Shown here: positions 54,978-64,000 of the stretch, piece by piece
Layout of the letters: each line of letters begins with the position of its first letter
How positions within the stretch are numbered: position 1 is the first letter of the stretch
Assembly (NCBI RefSeq): GCF_029633865.1
Contig: NC_079214.1
Coordinates: forward strand, 31,334,957 to 31,398,956
Source of the DNA: Lampris incognitus
Taxonomy: Eukaryota > Chordata > Actinopteri > Lampriformes > Lampridae
DNA length: 64,000 bases
Direction of reading: 5' to 3'
Made by a program: the position numbers and the translations under genes
Notes under the pieces: model-generated
Database searches by the model: none
What the model was told of the DNA's origin: nothing
Seen by the model: only the letters and a program-made list of their open reading frames with translations

Positions 54978-56775
54978 CCTTAGCGTGGACTATGACATCA
55001 TCTGAGATGTTCTCCACACCTTCTATACCAGCCAGTGCAGCGGCGATTTCATGCTGGTACTGTTCGCTGGCGGAAGACACGCCGAAGATGAGTCTCTTGT
55101 ATCTGTAGACTCCGTTGTGGATGGCGAATGTGGGGATTCCGCGTGATTCTGGGGTCATTTCAAGTTGGTGGTAGCCCCACTTTAAGTCCAGTTTACTAAA
55201 CACCACCGATCCATTCATCCCTTGTAGTAGCTCATCCACAGTGGGTATTGGATACCTCTCTCTGATGATGGCAAGGTTTGCCTGTCGCATGTCTAAACAC
55301 AGTCTTATTTCTGAGTTTGCCTTGGGCACGATGACCACTGGATTTACCCATGGTGTTGGTCCATCGACCGGTTCTATTATGTCTAGATCTAGGAGCTCTT
55401 TTATCTTGGCCTCCACAGGTGCCCGTAGGTTGAAGGGTATACGCCTGAGTGGCTGTGCTACTGGTGTCACCTCTGGGTCTATGTGTAGCTTTATCTGTTT
55501 TGTTTTCAGCTTCCCTACCCCCTGAAATACAGTCGGGTACTGCTGCTGAAGTGATTGGTTCATGTCTCTGACGGCTGATATGTTGGCCCCTATTTTCAGT
55601 ACACCTAGTTTCATGGCCAACTCTTTTCCTAGTAGTGGTTCTCCATCACCTCTGATTACTATGAATTCTGCTTGTTCACAGCGTTCTCCTATTTTTACTT
55701 TGCATGTGAACGCCCCTTTAATGGGTAGAGGTTGGTTAGATGAATACGAAAATAGTTTCCTTTCCGGTTTTGGGACATATGAGTGGCACCTAATTTTCTC
55801 TGACTTTAAACCCTCCCAGGTCTTTTCGTCTATCACATTGCAAGTAGCCCCGGAGTCGACAAGCATCTTCAAGCTAACTCCTCCCACATTTATGTTGAGC
55901 CTATCTGACTTGTTTGTATCACTCAATACAAAGGCATAATCATGTTCTTCTATCTCTATTTTATGCACTTTTTCCTTTCCTGTTGCACCTTTTGTTTTGC
56001 ATTGCTTTGCGAAATGGTCTCTACCATTGCATTTGCGACACGTTTGGCCGCGCGCGGGACAATTGGGCTCTTTCCCAAAGTGGTCTGAATGTCCACATCT
56101 AAAACACGTTTTGTCCATTTTGTCCGTTTTTCCTCTATCCGCGCCCGGTCTCCCTTGTCCTCTTTTCTGACATTTCCCTCCTTTCTGTGAGACACGACTC
56201 ACAGTCGCCTCTGCTTTCCCCTCCCTCACAGACATCTCCGCCATTTGTTCACACTGTGCCGCCAACTCGAGAGCGCGAGCAAGCACCAAACCACGCTCCT
56301 CAAGGAGTCTACGGCGAGTATAACTTGACGTGCATTTGCTTACAATTGCATCTCTAATCTGATCGTCTGTGTCTCCACCAAAACCGCAGTCTTTTGCCGC
56401 ACGTCTCAAGCGTGTAGCGAATTGTTGTACTGTCTCCCCTTGATTCTGAGAGATTTTCTGAAATGTCTGGCGGGCGAATGTAGCATTTACTTGAGGCACG
56501 AAATATCTGTTCAAAGCTGCAACAGCGGCATCATAATCAGTCACCTCTCCGGTGGCGTCCAAAGTTGAAAAGATGTCCTGTGTGTCTGGACCTGCGTGAT
56601 GCAAAAGAAGTGCTCTCCGGCGCTGCTTCACTGCATCCTCGGTGTTATCATCGATGATCAGACCTTTCCCATCAGCAAACAGTTCAAATGACATTAGCCA
56701 TCTTGTCCACCGCGGCCCCAAAGTCGTCGGGTCGGAGTAGCAATCAAACGCCGGTATGCATGCTGTCTTTGCCAT
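54850..56775 (-). CDS. E2 Gag-protease-RT (fused ORF, frameshifted in RT)
   Basis: 641 residues in one frame. Capsid-like region (residues 1-190), two CCHC knuckles (CFRCGHSDHFGKEPNC near 225 and CRKCNGRDHFAKQC near 245), protease VDSGATCNV near 310, and RT (LCLDMRQANLAI, FSKLDLKWGYHQLEM, ENISDDVIVHAKDEE). The catalytic box reads ISDD instead of Y-x-DD. The frame fails near 54985, and the last 25 residues are noise. Gag and pol share one frame here, unlike E1. Confidence 0.85.
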   Translation of the reverse strand: MAKTACIPAFDCYSDPTTLGPRWTRWLMSFELFADGKGLIIDDNTEDAVKQRRRALLLHHAGPDTQDIFSTLDATGEVTDYDAAVAALNRYFVPQVNATFARQTFQKISQNQGETVQQFATRLRRAAKDCGFGGDTDDQIRDAIVSKCTSSYTRRRLLEERGLVLARALELAAQCEQMAEMSVREGKAEATVSRVSQKGGKCQKRGQGRPGADRGKTDKMDKTCFRCGHSDHFGKEPNCPARGQTCRKCNGRDHFAKQCKTKGATGKEKVHKIEIEEHDYAFVLSDTNKSDRLNINVGGVSLKMLVDSGATCNVIDEKTWEGLKSEKIRCHSYVPKPERKLFSYSSNQPLPIKGAFTCKVKIGERCEQAEFIVIRGDGEPLLGKELAMKLGVLKIGANISAVRDMNQSLQQQYPTVFQGVGKLKTKQIKLHIDPEVTPVAQPLRRIPFNLRAPVEAKIKELLDLDIIEPVDGPTPWVNPVVIVPKANSEIRLCLDMRQANLAIIRERYPIPTVDELLQGMNGSVVFSKLDLKWGYHQLEMTPESRGIPTFAIHNGVYRYKRLIFGVSSASEQYQHEIAAALAGIEGVENISDDVIVHAKDEETQRATTHSHEETGGVRTDAKPCQVSVQHGSTDFHGNPAV

Positions 56776-56883
56776 GCTGCCGCGCTAGCTAGCTACAACT
56801 GTTAGCTACACTTCAGATCTAACTATACGTTACGAACCTTAGCTCATCACTTAGCTTAGGCTCGGTACATCACTCGTCACCAT

Positions 56884-57002
56884 TGTTCCGATCCGTTATT
56901 CCCACCTATATGCTTATTTAGGTGTCCTTGATTATAAATGATTAGGCACACCGTTATTACACAATGCCTAACGTGGCTTGCTTTATTCCACCGTATTGCA
57001 AG
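56884..57002 (-). repeat. E2 5' LTR, part
   Basis: 119 nt (TGTTCCGATCCG...TATTGCAAG). The rest is displaced by E3. The minus-strand sequence next to it (TGGTGACGAGTGATG) is the likely primer site; I cannot assign its tRNA. Confidence 0.8.
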
Positions 57003-57722
57003 TGTAACGGGGGCAGTCCTATGCTGTTCTATGCTGGTCAGCCTGCTGCACGCCCGTCACTCTCATCAGTAGCTCTGCGTTGTGTTCTAGTTGGGTGGGG
57101 CCCTAGGTGTTGTGGGGGGCCCTCAGTCTCTCATCATCATCATCATCATCATCATGAAGGAAGGAGGGGGGACACACAGGACTCTATTTGGCCCACCTTG
57201 CCATTTATTTTGGTTTCAAACCCTTCGACAAACGTCCAGTCCTCCAGCGGGAGCGGTGTTTCTTACGGACGTGGGGGTCGAAGTTCAACCACTGCCCGGA
57301 CTTCACTCGTGTGCATTAGAAGGAGAAACCGTCCACGGGACTCCGATGTAAGAAAGGATAAACAAGTATTTTATCCCACAGCTTGCAGTATCTTCTTCCA
57401 GGGATACTCAAGGTTACGTTCTCCTCAACCAGCAAAACTGTCCTACGCTAAGAAACACGCGTGGCTCGGCTCGATCGCTGCTTGAGACTCCTCCCACAAA
57501 ACAAAAATGGCTTCTCCCGCGTTCCCTCTTCCGTGTACCCACAAGACCTCTCTCTTAAAGCGACAGTACACGTATATGACGGTCGTTGTAAAACATACAT
57601 AAAAGTAAATAATGACATAAAATAAAATGTAGTAAACACAAATAATAGCACACAGACAGGATTTGGTGATATTTCATACTCAAACAAAATAAAATAAAAA
57701 CATTAATTTTAACCTGGTTACA
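57003..57722 (-). repeat. E3 3' LTR
   Basis: 720 bp, plus-strand ends TGTAACGGGG...CTGGTTACA. It contains a (CAT)n run at about 57130-57152. It is called an LTR from its termini, its position exactly at the E2 break, and the adjoining polypurine tract; the partner copy is off the edge. Confidence 0.75.
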
Positions 57723-58024
57723 TTCACCCCTCCTGAAATTCACCAACATCCTGACAGCAGGATAAAAAGAGAAAGAGGAAAGGAAAAGCCCATCACTGAC
57801 TACTGGCACAAGTGAAAAGAAGGACCTAGTCCTCCAGTCAACTTAGGAGCTACCTCGGTTACGAGGTCCAGAAAATAATGAGGTTGATCAAGTCTCAGAA
57901 TTCCCTTAGATCAATGTGACGCCTGATACGCCACACCATGCACTTGGCCCAAAACAACCCTGTCTGATAGACACCTAATAACTCAAATTAAACTAGGTTG
58001 AATGACTCCAACCTCCATCAAAGT

Positions 58025-58798
58025 TCAAACCCTCACACTCCGTAGAAATGGCATCTGAGCCATAGATTCTATTAACCTGTTCACTGACCTCACCACCCTC
58101 CCTGTGCGTGTCCTAACCCGACCATCGCTCTCTACTTGTGTGCGTGAGACAGTGCGAGCTGCAACATCTGTATCGAGTGAGGGTGGTGCCCCTGTGTGCG
58201 AATCAGTGTGAGATATAACACCTACATCGAGTGAGTGTGATGCCTCTATGTGTGGTGCATGTGTGTTGTGTGGTGCGTGTGTGTTGGGTGGAGACTGAGC
58301 AGTGGCCCCCACAGGACTGACTACCAGACTAGACGGAATGAACTCTTCCGCTTCTGCCCACTCAGATCTAGGCGAGTCTCCAAGTGATGAGACTACTAGC
58401 CCCACTGCATCCCCTGAGACCGTCAGGACATCTGCACTGTCCTCCTCATCGGACTCTGCGCAGTCAAACAACTGACTGGTTGTACTGGACTCCTCACCCT
58501 GATCTAACTCAGGAAGGGGCAAGAAGTTGACCTCCAACAAACGGTTCCTGTGCACCACCCTGGTGTGCCCCTCTGCATCCTGAATCTTGTAGACGTGGAT
58601 ATTGGGGTTGACACCGACAACCGTGTACACTCCGTTCTCCCATTTGTCAGCCAACTTTCTCTTCCCTCGCTCACTCTGGTTCGCAACCAAAACACGATCC
58701 CCGACAGACAAGGACAGTGCCCTTGGCATGTCTGTTGTACTGTCGCGCCTGATGCTGCTGCTCAGCCGTGGAGTGCTTCTGAGCGATCTCCATTGCAC
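58025..58798 (-). pseudogene. E3 Pol C-terminal part
   Basis: After a short noise segment, similarity starts at SVGDRVLVANQSERGKRKLA and WENGVYTVVGVNPNIHVYKI, a barrel-like integrase C-terminal domain, followed by a low-complexity acidic and Ser/His-rich tail. It is in a different frame from the preceding integrase piece (break near 58720). Confidence 0.75.
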
Positions 58799-60071
58799 TC
58801 CTTAGACAGGAAAGCAGAGACTGAGCATAAGAGTCATAATCAACAACGTGAGGGTCCTGCAAAACCTGCCTGAACATAACATCCACCGGCAGTCTTGGGA
58901 CACGCCCATACATCAGGAAGAAAGGCGCGTAACCCGTGGTCTCGTGAACAGTGGCATTGTACGCGAGCGTGAGAGAATGGATCTGCTGAGGCCACTGTTG
59001 CTTCTGCTGAAGCGGAAGGGACCGGAGCATATTCCCCATCGTGCGATTAAACCGCTCTGTCCCGCCATTACCCATAGGATGGTAGGCCGTCGTGTGGGCC
59101 TTCGCTACACCCGCCAACCTGAGAAGCTCTGCAATCAGGTTGCTCTCCAGGGGCGCGCAAGCAGCTGGCTCTGGGGTCTTCCCAAACACACATCTCCGAC
59201 AGCATCTGACATATGCTCTGATATCCCTCTCCATGTCAGGCCAATAAAAACGCTGCCTTGCAAGAGAGAGAGTACGGTCCTGGCCCTGATGACCAGCGTG
59301 ATTGTGGATGCCAGACAGTGCCTTGTCTTTCAGACTCAGAGGTAAAACATACTGAGACCTCCTCTGCTTGGACACTGGGTCCTTTGTCACCCTGTACAAG
59401 ACACCATCATTGACTTCCAACTTCTCCCACTGTTTCAGCAGCCTGAGGACCTTCTGGTCAGCACCATGCCTCTCACGTCTCGATGGCCGCTTCTGAACAG
59501 CGACAAAGGGCAACACCTTGGAGATGCAGGGGTCCTGCTCCTGACTCAACCTGAGCTCCTCGGTGGATAACATTGGCAGTGTATCCTGACCACCCGACAG
59601 ATGCTGAACGTGCTGGACCAAACTGAGTGCTGTGAATACTGATGCATCAGGCCAGTCACATTTGGCTTGACAAAAAGCCCTGACCTCAGCTGCATCACAA
59701 GCAAACCCAGATCGCGCACTACTCACTGTTTGGGACTGGCAACTGAGTCTGAAAACATCCTGCACAGAGTCCCCCTCAACCCCGTCCGCTTCCTGAACAA
59801 GGGCCGGGTAGGGCTCCCTAAGTAGCCTCTGACTGACGGGCTTGGAAAAAGGGTCGCGACTCAAGGCATCCGCCACCACGTTTTTCTTCCCTGGCAGATG
59901 TTTGAGATCGAAAGTGTAAGACGCCAACTTAGACACCCAGCGGATCTCACACGCGTCAAGCTTCGGCTTCGTTAGGAGATAAGTCAGCGGATTATTATCT
60001 GTCCAAACGGTGAAGCTTTGACCCTTCAGCCAGTGGCTGAACTTTTCACAAACACTCCACTTCAGCGCCAT
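58671..60071 (-). pseudogene. E3 RNase H and integrase with core missing
   Basis: RNase H C-terminal part (FTVWTDNNPLTYLLTKPKLD; LPGKKNVVADALSRDPF), spacer, then the integrase zinc finger (HNHAGHQGQDRTLSLARQRF; CCRRCVFGKTPEPA). Directly after comes ESNLIAELLRLAGVAKAHTT and YHPMGNGGTERFNRTMGN with the catalytic Glu. The stretch that should hold the first two catalytic Asp residues (about 70-80 residues in relatives) is absent without loss of frame. Confidence 0.8.
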
Positions 60072-61690
60072 GAACTCCAGTCTATGAGCTGGATACTTCC
60101 GCTGTGAGGCACTGAGGGACTTGCTTGCAAAACCAACAGGTCTGGCCTTGGACTCTCCTCGGCTACTTGAGACAGCACCGCGCCGAGTCCGTCCAAAGAC
60201 GCATCGACCGACAAAATGAAAGGCACCTCAAAGTCTGGATGGGCAAGCACCACACACTCCAGTAACATCGTCTTCAACAGATCAAATGCTTCCCCACATT
60301 CCACCGTCCAGTCTGCGGAGGTAAGCTTACGGAAGCTGCCATGGGGCTTCTTATCCTTAGCTGACCTCCCCCTCCTCTTTTGTCCAGCTGTAAGGGCGAA
60401 CAGGGGCTTAGCCACGGAGGAGCAGTTCGGGAGGAAATGCTGGTAGTAAAATACCATACCAAGGAAAGATTTGATCCTACGAACAGAAGGCGTGCACCCA
60501 TCACCTTCCATGAGATCCTGCACTGTCATGTTGGAGATGACCTCTACTTTGGAGGGATCGACAGACACACCTCCGCCATCAACCACGTGGCCCAAAAACC
60601 GCACCCGCTTCTGCAGCAGATGACACTTTTTCAGAGCCAGTTTCAAGTTGTTCTCCCTCAACCTCTGAAACACAGTGCGGAGCCTCGACAGAGCCTCAAC
60701 CTCTGATGGCGCGAAGACAAGAAGATCATCAAGATAGCACAAAAGCTTCGTGAAGTTCAGATCCCCAAAGATCCCAATCATCATTCTCATGAAGGCTGCA
60801 GGGCTATTACAAAGGCCCTGTGGCATGCGATTGTATTCATGCAACCCAAGGGGAGTCGTGAAAGCAGTGTACTTCTTGTCATCTTCATGCATTGGGATGT
60901 TGAAGAAGCCAGAGGTGAGGTCCATCGTACTAAAGAGGCAGTTACCACCCAGCGTGGCAAGACAGTCCGACTGGTGTGGCAAGGGATGAGCGTCTTTCAA
61001 GGTCCGACTGAAATCAGTGCAGATCCGAAGCCCGCCATCCTTCTTCCATACCATAACCAGCGGTGAAGCGTATGCGCTCGAGGACTTCCGGATAATCCCT
61101 TTCTCCTCCATATCAGTGAGAACCTGTCTCAACTTCTGATAGTGGGCTGGGGGAACCCTCCTGTAGGGCAAGCGAAAGGGGCGCTCATCCACCAGATGGA
61201 TGCGATGTGTGTATCCTGTGACCTCGCCACAGTCCAGAGAGTCCCTGGAGAAGATGTCATGGTACTCGGTGAGCAGCTGAGTGAGCTGGGACTTGCATGC
61301 CTCACTAACCTGACAGGAGCTGAGGTCAATGTCACTGAGTCCGAGCTCTGACAAACTCCTAGCCGGCTGGACAGGGGGACAGGCACTATCTGTGGCGTTG
61401 GACTCATGCCTCCCTGCAACTGATTGCAGTCCCTGGAAAACATTAAAGTCCTCAATCGCCAAGCATGGAAACACATCAGCCAACTTGCAGTTCCTTTTCA
61501 GTGTGATGGCTTTGTCAGATGGATTGACAACAGTCATGGGTACCCACCTATCACCCCAGAGCGGTGCGACAAGTCGACCTACGAGGACACTGCGTGGCAT
61601 GGCCTTGGAGTCTGTCGGCTCCACAACAACAGTGCTTCCAGCTGACATAGGCACCTTAGCAGGAAGTCTGCCCCAGACTAAGTGCTCCAC
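60062..61690 (-). pseudogene. E3 reverse transcriptase
   Basis: 542-residue open stretch: LRICTDFSRTLKDAHPLPHQ, FSTMDLTSGFFNIPMHEDDK, MPQGLCNSPAAFMRMM and the catalytic LLCYLDDLLVFAPS, then the RNase H start FILSVDASLDGLGAVLSQ. Frame lost near 60130. One segment between DFSRTLKDAHPL and its usual neighbours looks shortened by a few residues. N-terminal part continues from the protease ORF. Confidence 0.85.
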
Positions 61691-62393
61691 CCCTCCAGCG
61701 CTCTACATTCGTGAACATGGACAAGAACTGTTCAACGTCAGGACTAGACGGATGTTCCTGTCTGGACGCGATGTCCCAGTACTCAGTACCACTCTTGAGT
61801 ACATGGGCCACATGTTTAATGACGTTTGTGCCGACTATCAGATCATCATGCTGACCGGGCACGACCAGAGTGGGTATGACAAAGGAAACACCATAAAGCT
61901 GCATGTTGAGGTCATAAAAACCATCAGGCCTAGTCTCCAGACCACCGCAGCCAATCAAGACAATGTTCTCTTCAGGCTGCTGCTTCTCAGGTAAAACACC
62001 CCCAGAGCGGAGCTTCTCTACTGCATTTTCACTGATACTGCATGACATAGAGCCAGTATCCAACATGCCATTAAGCTGCACACTCTGGTTGACAAGAACA
62101 GGAGCATAGAACAAGTCACTGAAAGCCTGAATCCTCTGTGTCGCCTGAATGACCATACGCGAACCCTGAGGTGCTTTGGCACACTTGTCTTCATACAAGT
62201 GAGCCAGGTCGGAGACATCAGTGAGGGATACATCTACATTACCCACACCATCCCTCTCTAGGTGTGGGTTTAGTAGTTTAACGGACGAGACTGACGACCA
62301 GCTCTTCCACCAGGCTGAGAACGGAGCTGGTTGGGCGGCTGAGGGTGAGGACAGTCCCTCTTCCAATGACCAGGAGACAAACAGTTTATACAT
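61656..62393 (-). CDS. E3 protease region
   Basis: 245-residue ORF with NGMLDTGSMSCSISENAVEK (catalytic Asp in the DTGS motif) near residue 110 and IVGTNVIKHV near 190, the usual flap and second conserved block of retroviral-type aspartic proteases. It overlaps the gag ORF by 124 nt in the -1 frame and the RT ORF by about 35 nt. Confidence 0.8.
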   Translation of the reverse strand: MYKLFVSWSLEEGLSSPSAAQPAPFSAWWKSWSSVSSVKLLNPHLERDGVGNVDVSLTDVSDLAHLYEDKCAKAPQGSRMVIQATQRIQAFSDLFYAPVLVNQSVQLNGMLDTGSMSCSISENAVEKLRSGGVLPEKQQPEENIVLIGCGGLETRPDGFYDLNMQLYGVSFVIPTLVVPGQHDDLIVGTNVIKHVAHVLKSGTEYWDIASRQEHPSSPDVEQFLSMFTNVERWRGGALSLGQTSC

Positions 62394-63748
62394 CGGTTCT
62401 CCCGGCTGCAGTGGGAAAATGTGGAGTGATCCGGAGACTTACAAACCCTGCACAACCTCTGTGGTGCGTCTGGCACCCGCCCTGCGGCGTTAGCTGGCGG
62501 TTGAGTCAGCGTCGGTGTCCGGACTGCAGCGCTAACTGGAACCTGAGTCTGCATTGTGACCAAACGGTCTAGCAAGCTCACCAAACTCCTCATATAGTCA
62601 TCACCGCCAGAGACAGGTGCGGGAGACGGTGCGGGAGACGGTGTAGGAGACCTTGCACAAAATGGTATAGGAGATGACGCATGAGCCGGGACGGGAGATG
62701 GCACCACCGGCACGGTCGTGTTCAAGTCGGGAGCCATGTCGACTACAGGGACATGAACCTGTGAATGGAACCTACGCTCTACCGCGCCTGCTTCACGTTG
62801 TCCACCTGCAGCAACACGGGACTTCCTCTCCAGCATGTGCTCATCAAGCCTCTCCTGGATCTCGCTAGCAGACCATTTCCCTGCGGACTTGAACTTAAAA
62901 ACATTGGCAAGAGACTGATCTGGACAGTGTTTGATAAACATCATGCTTACCTCGTGGCTTGGCTCTTCAATACTACGGCCCTGCCACTTCAAGCATTCGT
63001 CAGCCACCTCCACTGTTTTATTAAGCCTAATCCAATACTCCATAGCGTCCTCACCTGGCTTGGGCAGCGTACTGTAAAAGTCCGCCAGGGGCATGCTCGA
63101 GTATGTGAGGTCACTAAAGTGTTGCTTCAGTACATCAAAAATAATGTGGGGGTTCGCTATGTGGTCGACAGATGTGTTGCGCAGCTTTATCCTCACCACG
63201 TCCCCTGCTTTCCCCATAAGCTTAGCTAGAATCTCATGTGACTGCTCACTAACTGGAATGGCTCGCTTCCTCAAATACAAAGTCATAAGGCTCTCCCACT
63301 CATGAACTGTAAACTTATCAGAGCTATCGCCCCTGAAAATAGGAGGCTCCCTAGCGTCTGTCTGCATTACTACTCTAACACTAGGAGCTGTCTCCAAACG
63401 CTGTTCAGCAGACCTAGCACTGTCTGTGTGTGTGTTTCTAAGCATTTGTGTTTCCTGCAGCTTAGCAGTGATTGACTCTCCTATCTTCTCTGCTAACCGA
63501 GTAATGAGCATGGCTAACTCACCCACTGGCTGCTCGCTGTTACCTAGCACAGCCCCTTCGCTGATACCTGGCCTGGCCCGTTCTACGTAGCGTGTGGAGG
63601 TGAACTGAGGAGTGCCAAATGTGGTCGGGTCTCTAGGTCCTGGTGCTCTGGTGTCTGGTTCCCTGCCCTCTAAGAGCTGCCCGAAACTCCTACCTACACC
63701 TAGCCGTAAACCCCCACCCACATCTGGTACCCCCTCTCCATAGCACAC
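62270..63748 (-). CDS. E3 Gag
   Basis: 492-residue ORF, the first Met visible in this frame. Middle: a capsid-like domain (FTVHEWESLMTLYLRKRAIP; EDAMEYWIRLNKTVEVADEC). C-terminal: a Pro/Ser/Ala-rich spacer and two Cys-rich knuckles, CRVCKSPDHSTFSHC and CINCLSPGHWKRDC. The second fits the CCHC nucleocapsid motif. Ends just inside the protease overlap. Confidence 0.8.
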   Translation of the reverse strand: MCYGEGVPDVGGGLRLGVGRSFGQLLEGREPDTRAPGPRDPTTFGTPQFTSTRYVERARPGISEGAVLGNSEQPVGELAMLITRLAEKIGESITAKLQETQMLRNTHTDSARSAEQRLETAPSVRVVMQTDAREPPIFRGDSSDKFTVHEWESLMTLYLRKRAIPVSEQSHEILAKLMGKAGDVVRIKLRNTSVDHIANPHIIFDVLKQHFSDLTYSSMPLADFYSTLPKPGEDAMEYWIRLNKTVEVADECLKWQGRSIEEPSHEVSMMFIKHCPDQSLANVFKFKSAGKWSASEIQERLDEHMLERKSRVAAGGQREAGAVERRFHSQVHVPVVDMAPDLNTTVPVVPSPVPAHASSPIPFCARSPTPSPAPSPAPVSGGDDYMRSLVSLLDRLVTMQTQVPVSAAVRTPTLTQPPANAAGRVPDAPQRLCRVCKSPDHSTFSHCSRENRCINCLSPGHWKRDCPHPQPPNQLRSQPGGRAGRQSRPLNY

Positions 63749-64000
63749 TGGCGATCCAAAAGATCCTGATCAGCAATGTTACCCCCACCTACCTACGAAC
63801 CACCCTCTGTCATGTTCCTACCTCTAACACTCAGATAAAATAAAAAATAAAATAAAAAAACTGAAAAGCTCAATTCATTTAAATAATTGAATCTAGAAAT
63901 CACTAAGATTGAAACAATCACACACAATCAACAAATTCACCAATAGATTAATCACATATGCACATATCCAGTAGTTTAGATCAATAGATTATTCACACGA
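63749..64000 (-). other. E3 leader region
   Basis: Very AT-rich, no coding signal. The primer site and 5' LTR are expected beyond the right edge. Confidence 0.5.

Larger units (their letters stand above)
52327..57002 (-). mobile_element. E2: Ty3/Gypsy-type LTR element (5' LTR cut by E3)
   Basis: Minus strand. 3' LTR at 52327-52539, polypurine tract AAAAGGAGGGA next to it (52540-52550), pol and gag in three main open stretches, and the internal end of the 5' LTR at 56884. Only 119 nt of that LTR are present before E3 begins at 57003; they match the 3' LTR with one difference. It was inserted in the leader of E4. Two frameshifts make it non-functional. Confidence 0.85.
57003..64000 (-). mobile_element. 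E3: long Ty3/Gypsy-type LTR element, 5' end outside window
   Basis: Minus strand. 3' LTR at 57003-57722, polypurine tract AGGAGGGGTGAA (57723-57736 region), pol in several frames, protease and gag, then an AT-rich leader to the window edge. It sits in E2's 5' LTR. Several frame changes plus an internal loss in integrase show it is inactive. Confidence 0.85.

Noticed and set aside
61329-61994. 221-residue plus-strand ORF
   Set aside because: Antisense of E3 protease and RT coding sequence.

Overview
The window looks like a repeat-dense intergenic or heterochromatic block from a ray-finned (teleost) fish genome. The evidence is the mix of mobile elements: L2/Maui-like and RTE (Rex3-like) LINEs, Tc1-family transposons of several kinds, a hAT element with a BED finger, tRNA-headed SINEs, several Ty3/Gypsy-type LTR elements and long (CA)n tracts. 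I found no convincing single-copy host protein gene, no rRNA and no CRISPR. All calls are by eye from sequence and translations; no database search was run.

Region 1 (1-14727) is a tandem array built from about 390-bp monomers, each carrying a tRNA-Thr-like sequence (anticodon CGT or TGT) in various states of decay. Seven monomer classes (here g, a, b, c, d, e, f) recur in fixed order as a higher-order repeat of about 2.9 kb, present in about five copies. The array has been hit by an L2 insertion, a Tc1 end, a shared SINE-like insert between e and f, and an inversion that split a DD34E Tc1 transposon into two halves facing each other.

Region 2 (14728-26222) holds a CTG-rich minisatellite, a 44-bp tandem repeat, a complete Gypsy-type element on the minus strand (E1, two apparently identical 241-bp LTRs, 4-bp target duplication), a decayed gag-protease remnant of another LTR element (E5), and a nearly full-length RTE LINE with a 19-bp target duplication lying in the putative LTR of E5.

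Region 3 (26223-41930) is mostly non-coding: SINE fragments, microsatellites, palindromic hairpin elements, a nearly intact Tc1-related transposon with DD38E spacing (Intruder-like), a 5' fragment of RTE and a second long RTE copy.

Region 4 (41930-47770) is a LINE split by a hAT transposon that itself contains a solo LTR of the E1 family, followed by a second LINE interrupted by a 690-bp segment with a perfect 66-bp palindrome, flanked by 195-bp direct repeats.

Region 5 (50440-64000) starts with a fragment of a YqaJ/SWIM-type transposon gene cut by the LTR of a plus-strand element (E4, tRNA-Leu primer site). In its leader sits a minus-strand Gypsy element (E2), and in E2's 5' LTR sits a third, longer minus-strand Gypsy element (E3) that runs off the right edge. 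The genes present serve element mobility only (transposases; Gag, protease, reverse transcriptase, RNase H and integrase; LINE endonuclease and reverse transcriptase), and nearly all are broken.
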